From NCBI RefSeq assembly GCF_027244095.1, contig NC_069658.1:48409001-48473000 (forward strand): 64,000 nt of DNA, given 5' to 3'. The stretch's first letter is position 1. Each line of letters opens with the position of its first letter. Of this stretch, positions 10,901 to 25,453 are shown piece after piece. A program made the translations under genes and the position numbers. Below the pieces are notes generated by a model. That model was not told the DNA's origin, searched no databases, and was given only the letters and a program-made list of their open reading frames with translations. This DNA comes from Hemicordylus capensis (lineage: Eukaryota; Chordata; Lepidosauria; Squamata; Cordylidae).

Positions 10901-13900
10901 TTGTCTGGATTCAGTCTCAGTTTGTTATCCCTCATCCAGCCCATTACCGCCTCCAGGCAGGCATTCAGGGAGGATATGCCTTTTCCTGATGAAGCTGATA
11001 TGGAGAAATAGATTTGGGTGTCATCAGTGTACTGATAGCATCCAGCACCAAATTCCCAGATGATCTCTCCCAGCGGTTTCATGTAGATGTTAAAAAGCAT
11101 TGGAGACAATATGGAGCCCTGAGGGACCCCACATAAAAGCTCAAGTTTTGAAGAGCAACAGTCTCCAAGCGACACCATCTGGAATCTGCCCAAGAGATAG
11201 GAGTGGAACCATTGCAAAGCAATGCCTCCTACACCCAACTCCCTCAGATGTTCCAGAAGGATACTATGATCGATAATATCAAAAGCTGCCGAGAGATCCA
11301 AAAGGACCGACAGAGTCACACTTCCTCCGTCAAGTCCTAATTGGAGATCATCCATCAGGCCGACCAAGGCAGTCTCCACCCTGTAGCCCGCCAGAAAACC
11401 AGTTTGAAATGGGTCTAGATAATCCGTTTCTTCCAAGCCCGCCAGGAGCTGGGAGACCACCACCTTCTCAATCACCTTACCCAATCATGAGAGGATGGAG
11501 ACAGGCCTATAGTTATTAAACTCTGAGGGATCCAAAGTAGGCTTCTTAAGAATAGGTCTCATAATTGCCTCCTTTAAACAAGGGGGCATCCTGCCCTCAG
11601 AGAGGCATTAATAATTGCCACCAGGCCCTCCACAACAACCTCCCTGCCAGATAGTGTAAGCCACGTCAGGCAAGGATCAAGTAGACAGGTGGTAGGACGC
11701 ACCGTTCCAAGCAGCCTGTCCACATCCTCAGGAGTCACAAACTGGAACTGATCCAGTTTAACCACACAAGAGGAGTTGCTGGATACCTCTGCATCTGATA
11801 CTGCGCTAACTGTGGAGTCGAAGTCTAAATCGGCCCAAATACAAGAGATTTTGTCCACGAAAAACTCATTAAAAGCGTCACAGCAGGCAACTGATGGATC
11901 CAAATTTTGATTCAAGGAATCAGGGGGTCCTACTAGCCCCCTCACATCCCTAAAAAGCTCCTCTGGACGTAAGTTTGTGGAAGCAATACGGGCAGAAAAG
12001 AAGCGCTTCTTTGCTGCACGTATAGCCAGAGCATAGATCTTTAAATTTGCTCTTTGTCGCAATCTGTCGGATTCGAGTTGAGTCTTCCTCCACCTGCGTT
12101 CCAGTCGTCTACCTTGCTGCTTCAGCTCCCGCAGATCTTCCGTATACCAAGGAGCCATTTTTGAAGCAGGTCGGAGAGGACGCTTAGGAGCGATCCCATA
12201 TACTGCCCTGATAAGTTTACTATTCCAATTTTCCACCAGGGCATCAATTGGATCGTCGGCCGAGCCAACATTAAATCCAACCAAGGCTTCTTGGAATCCT
12301 ATTGGATCCAATAACATTATTGGACGGGCCATTGTAATAGGCCCCTCACCCCTGCAGAGGTGGGACGTAACTGTAAGTCCAACCTTAACCAGATGGTGGT
12401 CCGTCCATGACAATGGGGAAATCATAGGAGTCCCCACCCATGGAACACCACCCTGATCAGAGTAAAAGACCAGATCAAGCGTGTGACCAGCAGTATGTGT
12501 CGGCACGGAGACCACTTGGGATAGGCCCATAGTTGTCATGGCCGCTATGAACTCCTGAGCTGCTCCAGACAACCAGGTCCCAAAGTAGATGTTGAAGTCC
12601 CCCAGAACCACAAGCCTGGGGCACTCCAACATCAAATCCGAGACCAGGTCCGCAAGCTCAGTTAGGGACTCTGTTGGGCAGCGGGGTGATCGGTACACCA
12701 ACAGAAGTCCCAATCTGTCTCTGGTCCCCAAACACAAGTACACACACTCCATATGATCAGACATTCCGACAGGGATTCTGGTAAGGGAGATATCCTTAAA
12801 GATCACAGCCACTCCATATCCCCGCCCACATTCCCTCACCTGCTCCTCAACAGAGTATCCTGGAGAGAGAAGCTGGGCCCAGACTGGGCCACCAGCCTCC
12901 CCCAGCCAAGTCTTTGTAATACACACCAGGTCAGCCCCTTCATCCATGATCAAATCATGGATTACTTCAGATTCATTTTGGACTGACCTGGCGTTAAAGA
13001 GGAGCAAGGCTCGGCTCTGTGGGTAGTTGACACTGCTCCCCAAGGTCAAAGAGCTGACAGGGCAGCCGAAAGGGAAAACAGCTATTAAGTTTCTGATTTC
13101 CCTTCCCCTGTAATGGCCTGCTGACCTGCCAGCGTAGCTTCTTCTATTCCCCATCACCACTGGAATAGTTGCCCCGAGACCAGTGGACATACCCCTCCGA
13201 CTCCCCATCTCCAGAAAGACTCAAAACAATGAAAATTATCCTAACCAGGCCAAACTCACTCCCCGCCCCAGCCCAAAGGTACCGAACCGGGGGTGGGTGG
13301 GTGGCCCTCGCCCTCATTGCTCACTGAAGTGACTCCCCAAAGGGGCAGCCCTTTTGGTGGCGGGCCTGCCGCCATTGGCAGCCTTCTTAAATAGCCCAGG
13401 GTGAGCAGGTGGAGCCAAGACTGCTCAGTCTTGTAGCCCAAGGGCCCCAGCCCTGCCAACACTCACACAACCAACAGAGGTGGCAGGCAGAAGTCTCTCA
13501 GGCAGTTGGTAGCAACAAAAGCAGCAGAGGAGCAGCACCCAGTAGTCAGACACAGTCTCCCACCCTGTGCCCTCCTGCTGGAAGATGGAAAGTGGTCTCC
13601 TCCTCTGCTGGGCACAGGTAACAGGCAGCAGCTGTTATATAACTACTGCAGTCAATGAGGCTTGCAGCAGTAGAGCAGTTAGTGCTTGCAGCCTTGTGAT
13701 TCTGGATGCAGTGAAGAATCTGTTTGAGAAGTGTTAAAAGTATGCATATGTGTTTGGCGTGGCATGCTTTTAGTTCCATACGTAACATGCCACGCACATG
13801 GCATGTTATCCCAGGCTGCTTCCTCAGAGAGATGGCTGCTGCTGACACTACCACTGCTGCCACGCAGTGGGGAGAAAAGGGGCTCTCTGCATGCGGAGGG

Positions 13901-16900
13901 AAAAGGAGGGGTGTCGTGGAGGGGGCGGTTGCAGTGGTGGCGGCTGAGCAGCGGGGGCAGGGCAGCCTACCCTGGACTGCTCCCTCAGAAGCTGCTGCTG
14001 CTGCTATCGCTGCTTACAGCGGGGATCAAATGGACTCCCACCGTGTGGTGGAAAAAGAAAGGCTATTGCGGGGTGCGGGTAGCCTGAACACTGGCCCTCT
14101 ATGCCCTCCCTATGGCACTGCACTCTTCTACTGGGTTTTGTGTTTTGATAGATTTATCTGGGTTTCTTCCTTTCTTTCTTTTTGATCCCTCAGTCAATCT
14201 TGTGGAAGACCGGTAAGATAAGTGGGTGAATTGCTCCTTCTTTAAGCACTCAGTCTTCTGCAAGATCACAGAGTAAATCTAATTTTATTTTTTTTTAAAA
14301 GAATTAAAAAGAAAGCAAGACTTTAAGAAAAAAAAAGCTCTGTCAGTATGATCCTTCCATACATCTTAGAAGAAACGTTGGGATATGTGGAAGTATCCCA
14401 GAAAGGGACTGTAAAAAATGGGACTTCTTAGCACAGAGATACTGCGGCTTAAGCTCCAAATGCTCGGGGGGGGGGGCAGTCTGAATTTTGTATGGAGGCA
14501 CCCCTCCCCGCAATGTATGATTGCATACCCACCCTTCCTGTGGTGAAGCGAAGTAAAATCGCCATCTGGGAAGAGCCCAGGTGCCTGTGCTGCTTTAGTC
14601 TGGATTGCTGCATGCATGCTTTGTTAGTCTGGATGCCAGCTGCTGTTGTTAAAACATATACCTTGTTCTTTACAATTTTGCTCTGATGCTACAGCTGTTT
14701 ACTATGTGAAGAAGATGATCTACCCATTGTGTGATCCATCTTTGCATATACCATATTAACATTTTATTCTGTTGAAGCTCTGTAGAAAAACTTAATCTTG
14801 GATGAATGGGATATCTTATTTTAATAAGTATGGCTTGTCTTTGGCTTATTGCTGTCGTCATAAAAGTACTGTACCCTTACTTCGTCACCAGAGTATTTAA
14901 TCCGCAGGGCCAGTTTTGCTGGTGTTTGAAGCAGTGCCATACTTACGTCAGCTGATCTGAATGGGTGGGAGGTTGTCAGTTGGAGGTGTGAGTACACAGG
15001 TGAAAGGGGTGACTCGTTTTGGAGATAGTGTCTTGAGTGGCAAGGAAATCTTCAAGTTGTTGGCCAATTTTTGTGCTGCAAGAGCTGTAATGGAAGTAGT
15101 CTTTGATAGCACAGCATCTCTTCAGTTGCTGTGCTGTTGAAGATTACTCCCATTATTGTAGCTTAATCTTAAATAATAGAATGGGGAGATATGATTTTTT
15201 TTCTCTAAAAATGGCTTCACAGCGTATTGCCCGAAGTGTTTTTTTTTTAAAGTGACTGCAAAGTAGTGTCAAAACCCCAGATACTGGATGAACATATGGA
15301 GCTGCCTTATACCAAGTCAGACCATTGGTCCATCTTTTATTTTATTTTATTTTATTTTATTTTATTTTTTTTAATTATTATTATTTATATCCCGCTCTTC
15401 CTCCGAGGAGCCCAAAGCGGTGTACTACATACTTAAGTTTCTCCTCACAACAACTCTGTGAAGTAGGTTAGGCTGAGAGAGAAGTGACTGGCCCAGAGTC
15501 ACCCAGCAAGTATCATGGCTGAATGGGGATTTGAAAACGGGTCTCCCCGGTTGTAGGGAGGGAGGGTGGGGTGCCTCCATGTTTGAAGGAGGCAGTAGTT
15601 AGACCTCTTCATTTGAAGCCTTCCCTGGATCCCTCAGCGATGGATAGTTATAGGCCAATCTGAAATCTCCCTTTGTTGGGCAAGGTGATCGAGAGGGTGA
15701 TGGCCAACCAGCTCCAGGCAGTTTTGGAGGAAACTGATTATCTAGACCCATTTCAAACTGGCTTTAGAACGGGCTATGGGGTTGAGACAGCCTTGTGGTC
15801 GGCCTGATAGATAACCTTTACCGGGGAATTGACTGAGGGAGTGTGACTCTGTTGATTCTCTTTGATCTCTCGGCAGCATTCAGTTCCATCGACCATGGTA
15901 TTCTTTTGGGTCTCCTGGGGGAGTTGGGGATAGGATGCACTGCTTTGCAGTGGTTCTGATCCTATCTCTCGGGCAGATCCCAGATGACGGAGTTTGGTGA
16001 CAGTTGCTCTTTTAAATGAGAGCTGTTATATGGAGTCCCCCAGGGCTCCATTCTGTCACCAATGCTTTTCAATATCTACATGAAACCGCTGGGTGAGGTC
16101 ATCAAGAGATTTGGTGCTGGGTGTTAACAGTATGCAGATGACGCCCAAATCTACTTCTCTCTTTAATCTGCTTCATCAGGAAATGGTATTCATTCCCTAA
16201 ATGCCTGCCTACATGCCTAAATGCCTGCCTACAGGCAGTAATGGCCTGGATGAGGGAAAACAAATTGAGGCTGAATCCAAGCAAGACAGAGGTGCTCATT
16301 GTAAGGGCTCAGAATCTGAGGGATGAGTTAGTTCTCCCTGTGCTGGATGGGGTTACACTCCCCCGAAAGGAGCAGGTACGCAGCTTGGGAGTACTACTGA
16401 ACCCAGGCCTCACCCTGGTATCTCAGGTGGAGGCCACGGCCAGAAGTGCTTTCTATCAGCTTCGGCTGATTCAACAGCTGCATCCATTCCTTGAAGAAGA
16501 TGACCTCAAAACAGTGATGCACCAGCTGGTAACCTTCAGGCTCGACTACTGCAATGCGCTCTACGTGGGGCTGCCTTTGTACATAGTTTGGAAACTTCAG
16601 TTAGTTCAAAATGCCGCAGCCAGATTGGTCTCCGGGGCAACTCGGAGAGACCATATTATGTCTGTCCTGAAACAGTTACACTGGCTGCCAATATGTTTCT
16701 GGGCAAAATACAAAGTGCTGGTTAATACCTTTAAAGCCCTAAATGGCTTAGGTCCAGGTTACCTCAGAGAGTGCCTTCTTCTGTATGATCCCCACTGCTC
16801 GTTAAGGTCATTTGAGGAGGTCCGTCTCCAGTTACCACCGGTTCGTCTGGTGGCAACTCAGAGGCGGGCATTTTCTGTAGCTGCTCCTGGGCTGTGGAAT

Positions 16901-17096
16901 GTGCTCCCTGTAGACATTCGTAATTTGAACTTCAGGAGAGCCCTTAAGACTTATCTGGCCTGGTTTTCCAGGGTTTTCAAATTGTTGTAGGAGTTTTTGT
17001 ACTGAGGGTTTTGTTTTGTTTTTAGGGTTTTAAAATTGTTTTTAACATTGTTTTATGGTATTTTTTAAAAAATTGTTTTTATTGGTTATTGGTTTT

Positions 17097-17152
<56 letters not shown>

Positions 17153-20100
17153 CACCCTGAGCCAAATTGGGTAGGGCAGCAGAAATATTCAATAAATAAA
17201 TAAATAAATAAATAATCTGTGTATCTGCTCTACCACTAAGATATGGCCCATCCCTAAAGAATGGAGGAAGACAAAATAAGACTAATATTGGTAAGCAGAA
17301 TAACATCTGGATCAGAATCCTGCTTTGTGTGGAGGAGAGTTTACAGTTTAGGAAATGGTCACAGCCACACACTGTAATAAGCTCCCTCGTGTTACAGTGT
17401 CATGACCCAGGAAACCTGGTTCCAAAAATCAGACAGTCTGTTCCATGAGAACCCATTTTGACTCTGGCTTCTCCCATTTTGGCTGTTTCTATCTGGATTT
17501 CTTTCTCTTATTAAAGCAAAGTGATACTCATGGTTTGATAAGCTACGTTTAGGATCATGCCTTAATCTCTTATCTTGACTCATGGAAATTGATCAGTCAA
17601 CTCTCAGAGACATATTTTTGGGAGGCACAGAGCTGTAGAGGGAAAGAGGGAATAGCTGAAAATAGCTCCCCCATGCATGTGGTAGTTTGGATATTGGCCA
17701 GTGTTTTGCCCAGCCTTAGCTAATGTGAGATCCTTATGATGCAAATACTTACTGAAACTGTTTGAAACAGAAAACACTAAACAGATTGCAAAAGTTCTCT
17801 CTTGACTTGGAAATCAGGAGAGAAATATAAGAGAGTATGTGAATTCAGAGTGACTTAAATTTTTATAATCTGACTTGGTAACAAATGTTGCAATTCTTGG
17901 TCTTTCTTTTATGGTAGGATGAATATGAAGAGCTGCTTCGCTATGCTGTAGTGACACCAAAGTTTGAACCAAGTGTGTTACGGCAGTCTGATCGTATAGA
18001 GGCTCATCAGGAGTCTCCAGGTAATGTATGACAAGAATAAGATATATTTAGAAGCCACGAGGGTCACTTTGTTTTGTTAAGGGAAGGAAACCTCAGATCT
18101 AGCCAAAATGGGAGAAGCCAAAGCAGAAATGGGGTTTCCCATGGAACAGACTGTCTCATTTTTGGAAACGGGTTTCTTGGGTCATGACACTGTCACATGA
18201 TTTAGCTTGTTATAGTGTGTGGCTGTGACCTATAGCTTCTCTTTATGCTTCTATATTTTAGCCATTGCACAAATCTAGAAGCAGAAGCTTGTCTGATAAA
18301 ACAGATGAGGATTGCTTTGTGTTGTACCGCTTGAAATAACACTTGATCACAATTTGCCAGATATTCACCACTGCTATTTTGATCTATTTCTAATTTTCTT
18401 TTGCTTTGACAGCTAATGCAAGAAGACTTGTTAATTTATAATAAGATTTACTTCAAGGAGATTTCACAGCACAGATTAGTTTGTCAGTTTGTACATGTTC
18501 TGTGTTTTTATCACTTCCCAAATGGAGTAGATGAATTCTAGCCAAACTACATATGCAGTTCTTCATACTGGGCTGTTAATCCTCTAAGTTGGTGCCCTGT
18601 GGCATTTGATTATTTGCGGGGGGGGGGTGATTGATATTTTAATAATTTATTTCAGTCATTGTTTTTTGGTTATCAACTTATTGCTTGAGGCATTTCTAAA
18701 AATAACACATCAATATCTGCTCCTTTGAACATTTGAAATTGTTTTAATTCATATTCTTTAATCTTTCAAGGCTTTCAGAAAGTATGACATCCCTATAGTT
18801 CCAAAGTTTACAGGCTTTTTTGATTCAAAGTTATGGAGGTTTGTTTGGTTAACCTCTCAACAAGAAACAAAACTAAAATAATTTAAGTGGGAAGATCCAT
18901 GTAGAAATAAATAATAATGATAACTTTATATGGCCACCCCATAACAATTTGTTCTCTGGGTGGCTAACAAAACAGTAAAATAAATTATGCAATTAAACAG
19001 ACAAAAAACCCAAACAAATACAACTAAGAAGACAATAATAGTAAGTTTACAATCCTGTGTACAGCTCTCTGTGTACAGCTCTCTTATTCAACACAATGTC
19101 TTATTTCTAAGTAGACATTCACATAATTGCTTTTTAGCCTACTTTCCTTAAGGAGATCACCTGGCATTCTGTGTCCCTCTATCAACTTTGCAGTGCCTTT
19201 ACCAAATATAAACCAAATTTGCTACAGCTGTAGGGACACCTCAAAGGCATAGTTTGTGGTGATGTCATCAACCCCAATTCAAGATGGCAGACACGTGAAC
19301 ATTTGAGGCACAAGTGCGCTAACTTTGGACTAAACTTAGTCCAGTTGTAGGGGTGGTGAAAAGAAGTAGGCAGATTAGTTCTTACCAGACTTTCTTGTTT
19401 AGATCTAGTTTTGCTCACCTATGCCATAATTTGATTGCTAATGAAATACACTGTTGCTTAGCTAAATGGGCTTCCCTTTATCGGCATATCTTTGGACACT
19501 GCTAAGTTTACATAAATTTGAGAAATGTGGCTACTTTGGTCTTGGAAAGACAAAACAAGTATGAAAGCAATGGAAGTTTGGATAATGGAGCTCTGTTATA
19601 TTAATATCCATTATACCTAGAAGGTTTGTTCTGAGTTGTTCATAAGTCCTAAGGGCTGTTTGATGCTATGGTGCCCTTAGGTTGTACTTGGGTTGAGAGA
19701 AGGATGAGCCTTAGTTCTTGTGCTTCTTCACATATCACCTCCATATCTATAGTGAGGGTAAAATAGATTTATTGGATGCATTTATTTGAAAGAATTTTGT
19801 TGGATTTTATTTATCCAGCTACAATAAGTGAAATAAAGTTTTCAGAAATTGATGCCACATTGTCCAGTTGTTAATACAAGTCTGCACAGGCAAATAAACA
19901 TTGAGTCTTTAATAAGTGAGGGTGAATCATCAGGGTAAATTGCTAAATTGTTACTGAACAAAGTCAGAATACCTTGTTCAAAGCACCCACACGCATACCC
20001 TGTTCAGCAACATACGGTGTCAAAGCTGCTAGAATCCAAACAATTGCAGGACTCTAGAATTCTAAACAATTCCAAAAGCAGTTGCAAGATGGTCTACTGG

Positions 20101-23100
20101 ATATTTGTGTCTTAAATGGAGAGCAGCTTCTAAAATGTAAGCTCTGATTAACTGCAACATTAAAATCGCAACTTATATGGCCAATACTGGCTGAGATCCT
20201 GACTAAATTTCTCAATGGTACTACTCAAGAGTAGCCTAAAGGACTTCTACATTTCACTAGAACTCTAGTAAATCAAGTCAGAATGTCACCCACAGGACTT
20301 CTCTCACAAAGTTTCATCTGGTAATGTAGCTATAGAGCTGAGAAATACTACAGATCACTTCTTGCTCTTGAGTTGATATTGGGGCCTAATAGCACTTTCT
20401 CCATTGAACCCTGATCATCCTTCCCTGGCAAATGTGCACACAGTAGGTGGAATAATTTCTGGCTCTTGATGGATGGGAGGCAGCAAGATAGTTATGAGGG
20501 TATCAAATAGGCAGCCATTATATTAGATTCCCTTTTCAACAAGGGGAGTAATAAAAGTTCATAATATTCATCCATCGCACAACAGAAACTTGGTTAATTT
20601 CAAAATATATGCTTGAATGATATATCCATTCAAGCATGGATATATCATACATGTTGGGACATGGCCAATAAAATATCTGATAGATGCCAGCAGTTTTTGA
20701 AAAGAGCCTGGCTGCATAGATAGTCTACTACAATCTGGACTGGCTTATTTCCATTTTGGGGGAGGCTGAGCATCTGGAGCAGGTAAAAATGGTTGAGGAA
20801 GTCCTGAACTATTATGTTCACTTAAGCGAATGATCTGCCTGATTTTCTCCAATCTGCTCTAGCTTTTCATTAGCATCTGATTTGTATTGGGGATTGCCAT
20901 CTTCTCTTGTAGTATATATTGGATTCTTGGTAGGGTGAACATCCAGGGGAGTTGATGCTTTTGCAAAAACTTTGAATTTTAAAACCTGTTATGTGGATTA
21001 GATTTAATATGCTCTGGTAGGAGAACTCCAGTTATTAATAACAAGCCTTTCTTTGAAATAATAGATCTAGGGATAACAATTATCTTCAAAAGAAGCTTCC
21101 GTTCTTATATAAGGAAAACCAGAATAAAACATGCTGCACTGTTAAATCTAACATTTGAATGCTTTTAACACTAAAATTTAATTTCCTGTCCTACGTTATC
21201 AGGTTGGTTAATTAAATCTGGAAACTTGTAAGCCTGGTACAATAAATCACTAAGCAGTGGTGACTCATTTCCATACCGTTTAGTGTTGCTGCTTCTTTAA
21301 GGTGCTGGCCTTCTAATATTGAATTGTTGTACTTGAGGGACTTGCATTTCTTGTCTTTGAAGTATATTGTCAGGCTTTCCACTGTGCTGTTAGTAGACAG
21401 CTGGGCTTATTCTAAATAATAGCATATGTTTAAATTTCATACACAAAATCTTACTTCTGGTGCATTTTTCTATTCATTAGAAAAATCTGAAGTAGTTCTC
21501 CAGGTGGTTGGGCTTCTTTCTCCCTCCCTTTCCATACAGTATTGCAAATTGGATTGGTTTGCTGCATAGGGGCATGGCCACACCGTTTTAATACTTCCTT
21601 GGGTGCTCAGGATTGCTTCTACTTTTCCTCCAGTTTCTTCCCCTGCAAAGCAGTGTCTCTTGCTTCTCTACTGTCCTGCAGCAAAAAAATTTCTGGAAAT
21701 CAGGGGGTTTGATGTTAAAATAGGTTACTCTGTGGATATAAATTTCTGTAGATGTTTCCATCATTTTATTTATTTATTTATTTATTTATATATTGCCTGA
21801 TAAGTATATCTCTAGGCAGTGTACACAATTTAAAATACAAATATAAAACAGAGTAAAAACAATTAAAATTTCACAGAATAAGACAGTTAAAACAATTTCA
21901 TGAGATAAAAACAAATAGTTTAAAATTAGTTTCAGTTAAAAGTCTGAGAAAACAGGTGTGTCTTGAGGGTCTTCCTAAAAGCTTTTGGAGATGGAGATGC
22001 TCTTCTTTTGACAGCAAAAGCCATTGCAGCTGGGAATTCTGGGAGTTGTAGTCAACAGCATCCGGGAATCCCTGTTAGAGGGAACACTGGTTACCAGCAT
22101 ATGCACCAATGTATTCAGGTAATTTACCTCCAGAAATGGGCGTAGTTGACACATTGGCTGAAGCTGATAAAAAGCGCTACTGGCCACTGCCTCAACCAGA
22201 GAAATCAGAGAGTTTAGGATCCAGGTGTACTTCCAAGCTACGTACCTAATCTTTCAGGGGAGTGTAAACAGGTGGATCTAAACTATCTCTCGGGTCCCAA
22301 CCACCCCGCCCCCCCGTCAATAACTCCATCTTATTTGGATTCAACTTCAGTTTGTTATCCCTCATCCAGCCCATTACCACCTCCCAGGCAGGCATTTAGA
22401 GGTTCTGATATTTCCTGACAAGATAGATAAGGAGAAATAGATCTGGGTGTCATCAGCATATTAATAACACCCTGCACCAAACCATCTGATGATCCCTCCC
22501 AGAGGTTTCATGAAGATATTAAATGGCACTCAAGGCAGTATGGAGCCTTGTGGAACTCCATACTTTAGTTCTCATTTCGCAGAGCAGCTGTCTCTAAATG
22601 ACACCATCGGGCATCTACTAGAGAGATAAGAATGGAACCACTGTAGAACAATGCCACCCAATCCCATCTCCCTCAGGCAACCCAGAAGGATACCATGGTT
22701 GATGGTACTGAAAGCTGCCAAGAGATCAAAAGGATCAGCAGAGTCACACTCCCTCTGTCAATAGCCAAGTGGAGTCACACTCCCTCTGTCAATAGCCAAA
22801 TGGATATCATCCACCAGGCTGACCAAGGCAGTCTCAACCCCATAGCCTGCTTGAAATCTTGTTTGAAATGGGTCTAGATAATCTGTATCATCCAAATCTT
22901 CCTGGAGCTAAGAAGCCACCACCCACCTAATCACTTTGCCCAACCATGGAAGATTGGAAATGGCTCTGTAATTGGCTAACTTTGAGGGATCCAATACAGC
23001 TTTCTTCAAATAAGGTCTAATAATATTATTCTTAAGAAGGAGGCATCTTGCCTTCCTTCAGAGAAACATTTATAATATTTACTGGCCCCTCTCTAATATT

Positions 23101-25408
23101 ACAGTTACCAGATGAAATAAGCCAAGTTGCACAAGGGTCAAGAGAACAGGTTGCAGGACATATAGTCCAATGCAGTTGGTCCACATCTCAGGAATCACAG
23201 ACTGGAAGCGATCCAATCTAATTCTATAAGAGGAGTTGCTGGACACGTCCACTGTAGACTCTGCAGTGACTGTGGAATTCAGTTTGGCTCCAACACGAGA
23301 TATTTTATCCACAAAAAAGTCATTGAAGACATTGCAGTGAATGAATGATGGTTCCAAGTTCAAATTCAAGGAGGAGGGGGTACATACTAGTCCCCTCACA
23401 AACCTAGACAACTTTGCTGCGTGTGAATTTGCAGAAGCAATGTGGGCAGAAAAGAACTGCTTCTTTGCCACCTACACTGCCAGAGCATAGATCTTCAAAT
23501 GTGCTCTGTGTTGTGATCTGTTGGATTTGCAGCAAGTCTTCCTCCGCTTGTGCTCTACTAGTCTCCCTTGCCGCTTCAGCTCCCATAGTTCTTCTGAATA
23601 CCACAGGGCTAATTTTAAAGCAGGTTGGAGCGGACCCTTAGGAGTGGTTGCGTCAACTGCTCTAGTAAGTTCACTATTCCATGTTTGCACCAGAGCATCG
23701 ACAGAATCACTAGCAGAGCCAACCCAAAACCCTTCCAAGACTTCTTGGAATCCTATTGGATCCAATAACCTTCTTGGGTGGACCAACCTAATAGGTCTTG
23801 CAACCACAACCCACCTCTCCAGGGGTGAAAGTCCTACCTTAACCAGATGGTGGTCTGTCCGTGACAATAAGGAGACGACACGGGTTCCCACCCATGGAAC
23901 ACCACCCTGATCAGAGCAAAATACCAAATTGTGTGTGACAAGCATCATGTGTCAGTCCAGAGACCAATTGGGATAGGCCCATAGTCATCATGGCCGCTAT
24001 GAACTCCTGAGCCGCTCCTGACAAATAGGCAGCTGTTGTGTTATATGCCCTTTTCGATAAGAGGAGTAATAAAGTTTATAGTATTGATCCATCACACAAT
24101 AGAAACTTGGTTAATTTCAGAATATATCTATGAAATTTGTTGCATTACTGCCTGGGGTGGGCACACTTTGCAGTGGGGCTGAATAGCCCTGTCTAGGAAC
24201 TAACCATGCCCCCTGCATCTGATGTGGATGCAGGAGAGTGGCCATCAGGGATCCTTCCCAGCCAGTCTTTCGTTGAAACACTGGCTGGCTTGGTTTTTCT
24301 TCCCTGTGCCTTACTAAGAGCGAGGCAGGGGGGAAAGCCCTGAGCCAGCCAGCGTTTCCCACTCCATTGTCCCCCTGCCCCTGCTCCTCCTCCTTTAGCT
24401 TGCTTGCCTCTCGCTTATTTCTTATAACCACTGGGGACAGAATAGACTCACACAGGGGCTACCACTGCTGGCTCCTACATTGTAATATAAAGGGGGTTTT
24501 TTATCAGTAGCATAGAAGTACAAATCTCTAATGAATGTGCTTTGTACCAGTCTGTCTAAACTTAATTATTGTTTACGTTTGAAATAGGAAGAAGTGCAAT
24601 AATGGATGGACGCAGACATGAAACTGCAGGAATAGGCCGGAGGAAACATGGAAGGGCTCCTGATTTCACCACTCGGACAACAAGAATAGAAGGTATAACT
24701 CTTCTGGGATGAGGAAGTTAGTTCATACCATGACTCTTAAAAACTTACATGGGATTCAGCTTAATCCGCAACAAGCAGGATTACTGAAATCAAGGGGATT
24801 GTCCATGCTTTATACAGGTGAATCCTGTTATCTGCAGGAGTTCCATTCTCCACTACAACCTCGGTTAATGGAACCATGCATAATGGGGCACTGTGGCAAT
24901 GGGATTAGTGGGTTAGATTCATGGAGGCCTGAAAACCACACTTGAGAAGGCTGAAAATGGTGGATATAATGAAAATAAAGTGCCGTACTGTGCTCTGTGG
25001 GTCTCCAGCTGTTCAGCAATATCCCCCAGAAATCCAAAATTCACAATTTTTTCACAGAGAACTGACCTCTGAAGTAATTTCTGGCCATCCCAAAACTGAA
25101 GATACATGGGTCTTAATCCTTTTTTATCCGTGGCTATTGAGGTAGGGTGACAATTAGGCAACCACAGATATGCAGAAACATGAATAGCAATACTGCAATT
25201 AACGAGGTCGACCTGTACAAACAAAATCCTTACATGTGGACTAGGATATAGTGACTGGCACAAGATCAGCTAGTGAACTTCATGGGGGCACTGTTGTGTA
25301 ATATGTACATTAGCCACCATCCAGAGAAACATGAGTGTGTTTATATGAAATTGGGTTTTTATTTATTTGATTTATATCCTGCTGTATTGCATGGATAGAG
25401 CAGAATAT

Positions 25409-25453
<45 letters not shown>

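Larger units (their letters stand above)
7971..17917. other. POC5 intron 2 (about 9.9 kb)
   Basis: The largest intron. It holds two palindromic MITEs (8341-8452, 8534-8668), an antisense L2-like fragment, an almost full antisense L2-like LINE (10031-13650), a hairpin and duplicated GC-rich DNA (13722-14035), SINE pieces (15288-15552), a sense L2-like LINE (15560-17213) with a 52-bp GT run, and the left arm of an inverted repeat (17357-17537). The stretches 8700-9980 and 14110-15280 show no recognisable gene or element. Confidence 0.7.
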
